From Candidatus Zixiibacteriota bacterium (GTDB lineage: Bacteria > Zixibacteria > MSB-5A5 > UBA10806): a DNA stretch of 5,289 nt. Below, piece by piece: positions 4,954 to 5,289 of this stretch (its first letter is position 1; every line of letters starts with the position of its first letter). Where the stretch lies: contig DOTU01000054.1 of assembly GCA_003520965.1 (NCBI GenBank), positions 1 to 5,289 on the forward strand. Reading direction: 5' to 3'. The notes under the pieces are model-generated. The model ran no database searches. It saw only the letters and a list, made by a program, of their open reading frames with translations, and was not told where the DNA came from. Position numbers and translations under genes: made by a program.

Positions 4954-5289
4954 CTACGACCTCAATATCCCCTTCTCTGTAATTATCCCGGTCACTAACT
5001 CGTGCGGGGTGACATCAAATGCCGGATTGTAAACAGGCGCGCCATTGGGGGCGATGACTTGACTTCCTATAGTTCGTACCTCGTCCGGCGAGCGATTCTC
5101 TATCATGATGCTTTTACCGTTGGGGCAATTGGGGTCAAATGTCGATGATGGCGCGGCGGCATAGAATGGTATTTTATGATGGTGCGCCAGAACCGCTAAG
5201 CTATAAGTACCGATTTTATTGGCGAAATCAAGATTGGCCGCCACCCGGTCAGCGCCCGTGATAATGATATCGACTCTCCCCTGCGCCAT
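4954..5289 (-). CDS. mtnA: S-methyl-5-thioribose-1-phosphate isomerase, C-terminal part (5' end outside the window)
   Basis: MtnA converts methylthioribose-1-phosphate to methylthioribulose-1-phosphate in the methionine salvage pathway; it belongs to the eIF2B-alpha-like fold. The last 111 residues are visible. They hold IITGADRVAANLDFANKIGT (9-28 of the visible part), whose Asp14 is the expected catalytic Asp, then HHHKIPFYAAAPSSTFD (37-53) and the very characteristic YNPAFDVTPHELVTGIITEKG (87-107). These features favour MtnA over the related ribose-1,5-bisphosphate isomerases and eIF2B subunits. The ATG at 5289 is not the start: the family has some 230 residues before this point, including the catalytic Cys, so the gene continues off the right edge. 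As I recall the family, AANGD is usual where AANLD stands here. A 220-base gap and a promoter separate it from rplM, so it is probably a different transcription unit. Confidence 0.93.
   Translation of the reverse strand: MAQGRVDIIITGADRVAANLDFANKIGTYSLAVLAHHHKIPFYAAAPSSTFDPNCPNGKSIMIENRSPDEVRTIGSQVIAPNGAPVYNPAFDVTPHELVTGIITEKGILRS

Overview
The window carries one tightly packed gene set, entirely on the minus strand. It is a translation/ribosome gene cluster that runs into isoprenoid and phospholipid synthesis for the cell envelope. In transcription order (right to left) it holds the 3' part of mtnA (5289-4954), a 220-base promoter-bearing gap, rplM (L13), rpsI (S9), a 127-base gap, rpsB (S2), tsf (EF-Ts), pyrH (UMP kinase), frr (ribosome recycling factor), uppS (undecaprenyl diphosphate synthase), and the first 88 codons of a cdsA-like phosphatidate cytidylyltransferase that leaves the window at base 1. 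No plus-strand gene is convincing, and no gene-free stretch exceeds 300 bases.

Organism: a bacterium with moderate G+C. Running rplM-rpsI directly into rpsB-tsf-pyrH-frr and then uppS-cdsA is an arrangement I associate with the Bacteroidetes/Chlorobi (FCB) side of the tree and related uncultured phyla. The short EF-Ts (197 aa, lacking the extra C-terminal material of the E. coli type) excludes a typical proteobacterium. The lineage call is inference from gene order and gene form; I cannot name a genus.

Layout: a sigma70-type promoter (TTGACA, 16 bases, TAAATT; 4822-4795) lies upstream of rplM, followed by an 18-base dyad in the presumed 5' UTR. A second perfect 18-base palindrome lies between rplM and rpsI. 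The rpsI-rpsB gap folds on paper into a three-part RNA whose closing helix ends at the rpsB Shine-Dalgarno, a good candidate for an S2-responsive leader. From rpsB onward the genes are nearly continuous: rpsB/tsf overlap by 1 base (TAATG), tsf/pyrH abut (TAA then TTG), pyrH/frr are 11 bases apart, frr/uppS overlap by 4 bases (TTGA), and uppS/cdsA are 1 base apart. This suggests translational coupling. Three of the seven complete genes (rpsI, pyrH, uppS) appear to start with TTG.

Together the genes supply two small-subunit proteins and one large-subunit protein, elongation-factor recycling, post-termination ribosome splitting, UDP synthesis, the undecaprenyl lipid carrier and CDP-diacylglycerol. 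I see ordinary housekeeping content rather than a new system. The points worth a second look are the untranslated RNA elements and a few residue-level oddities.
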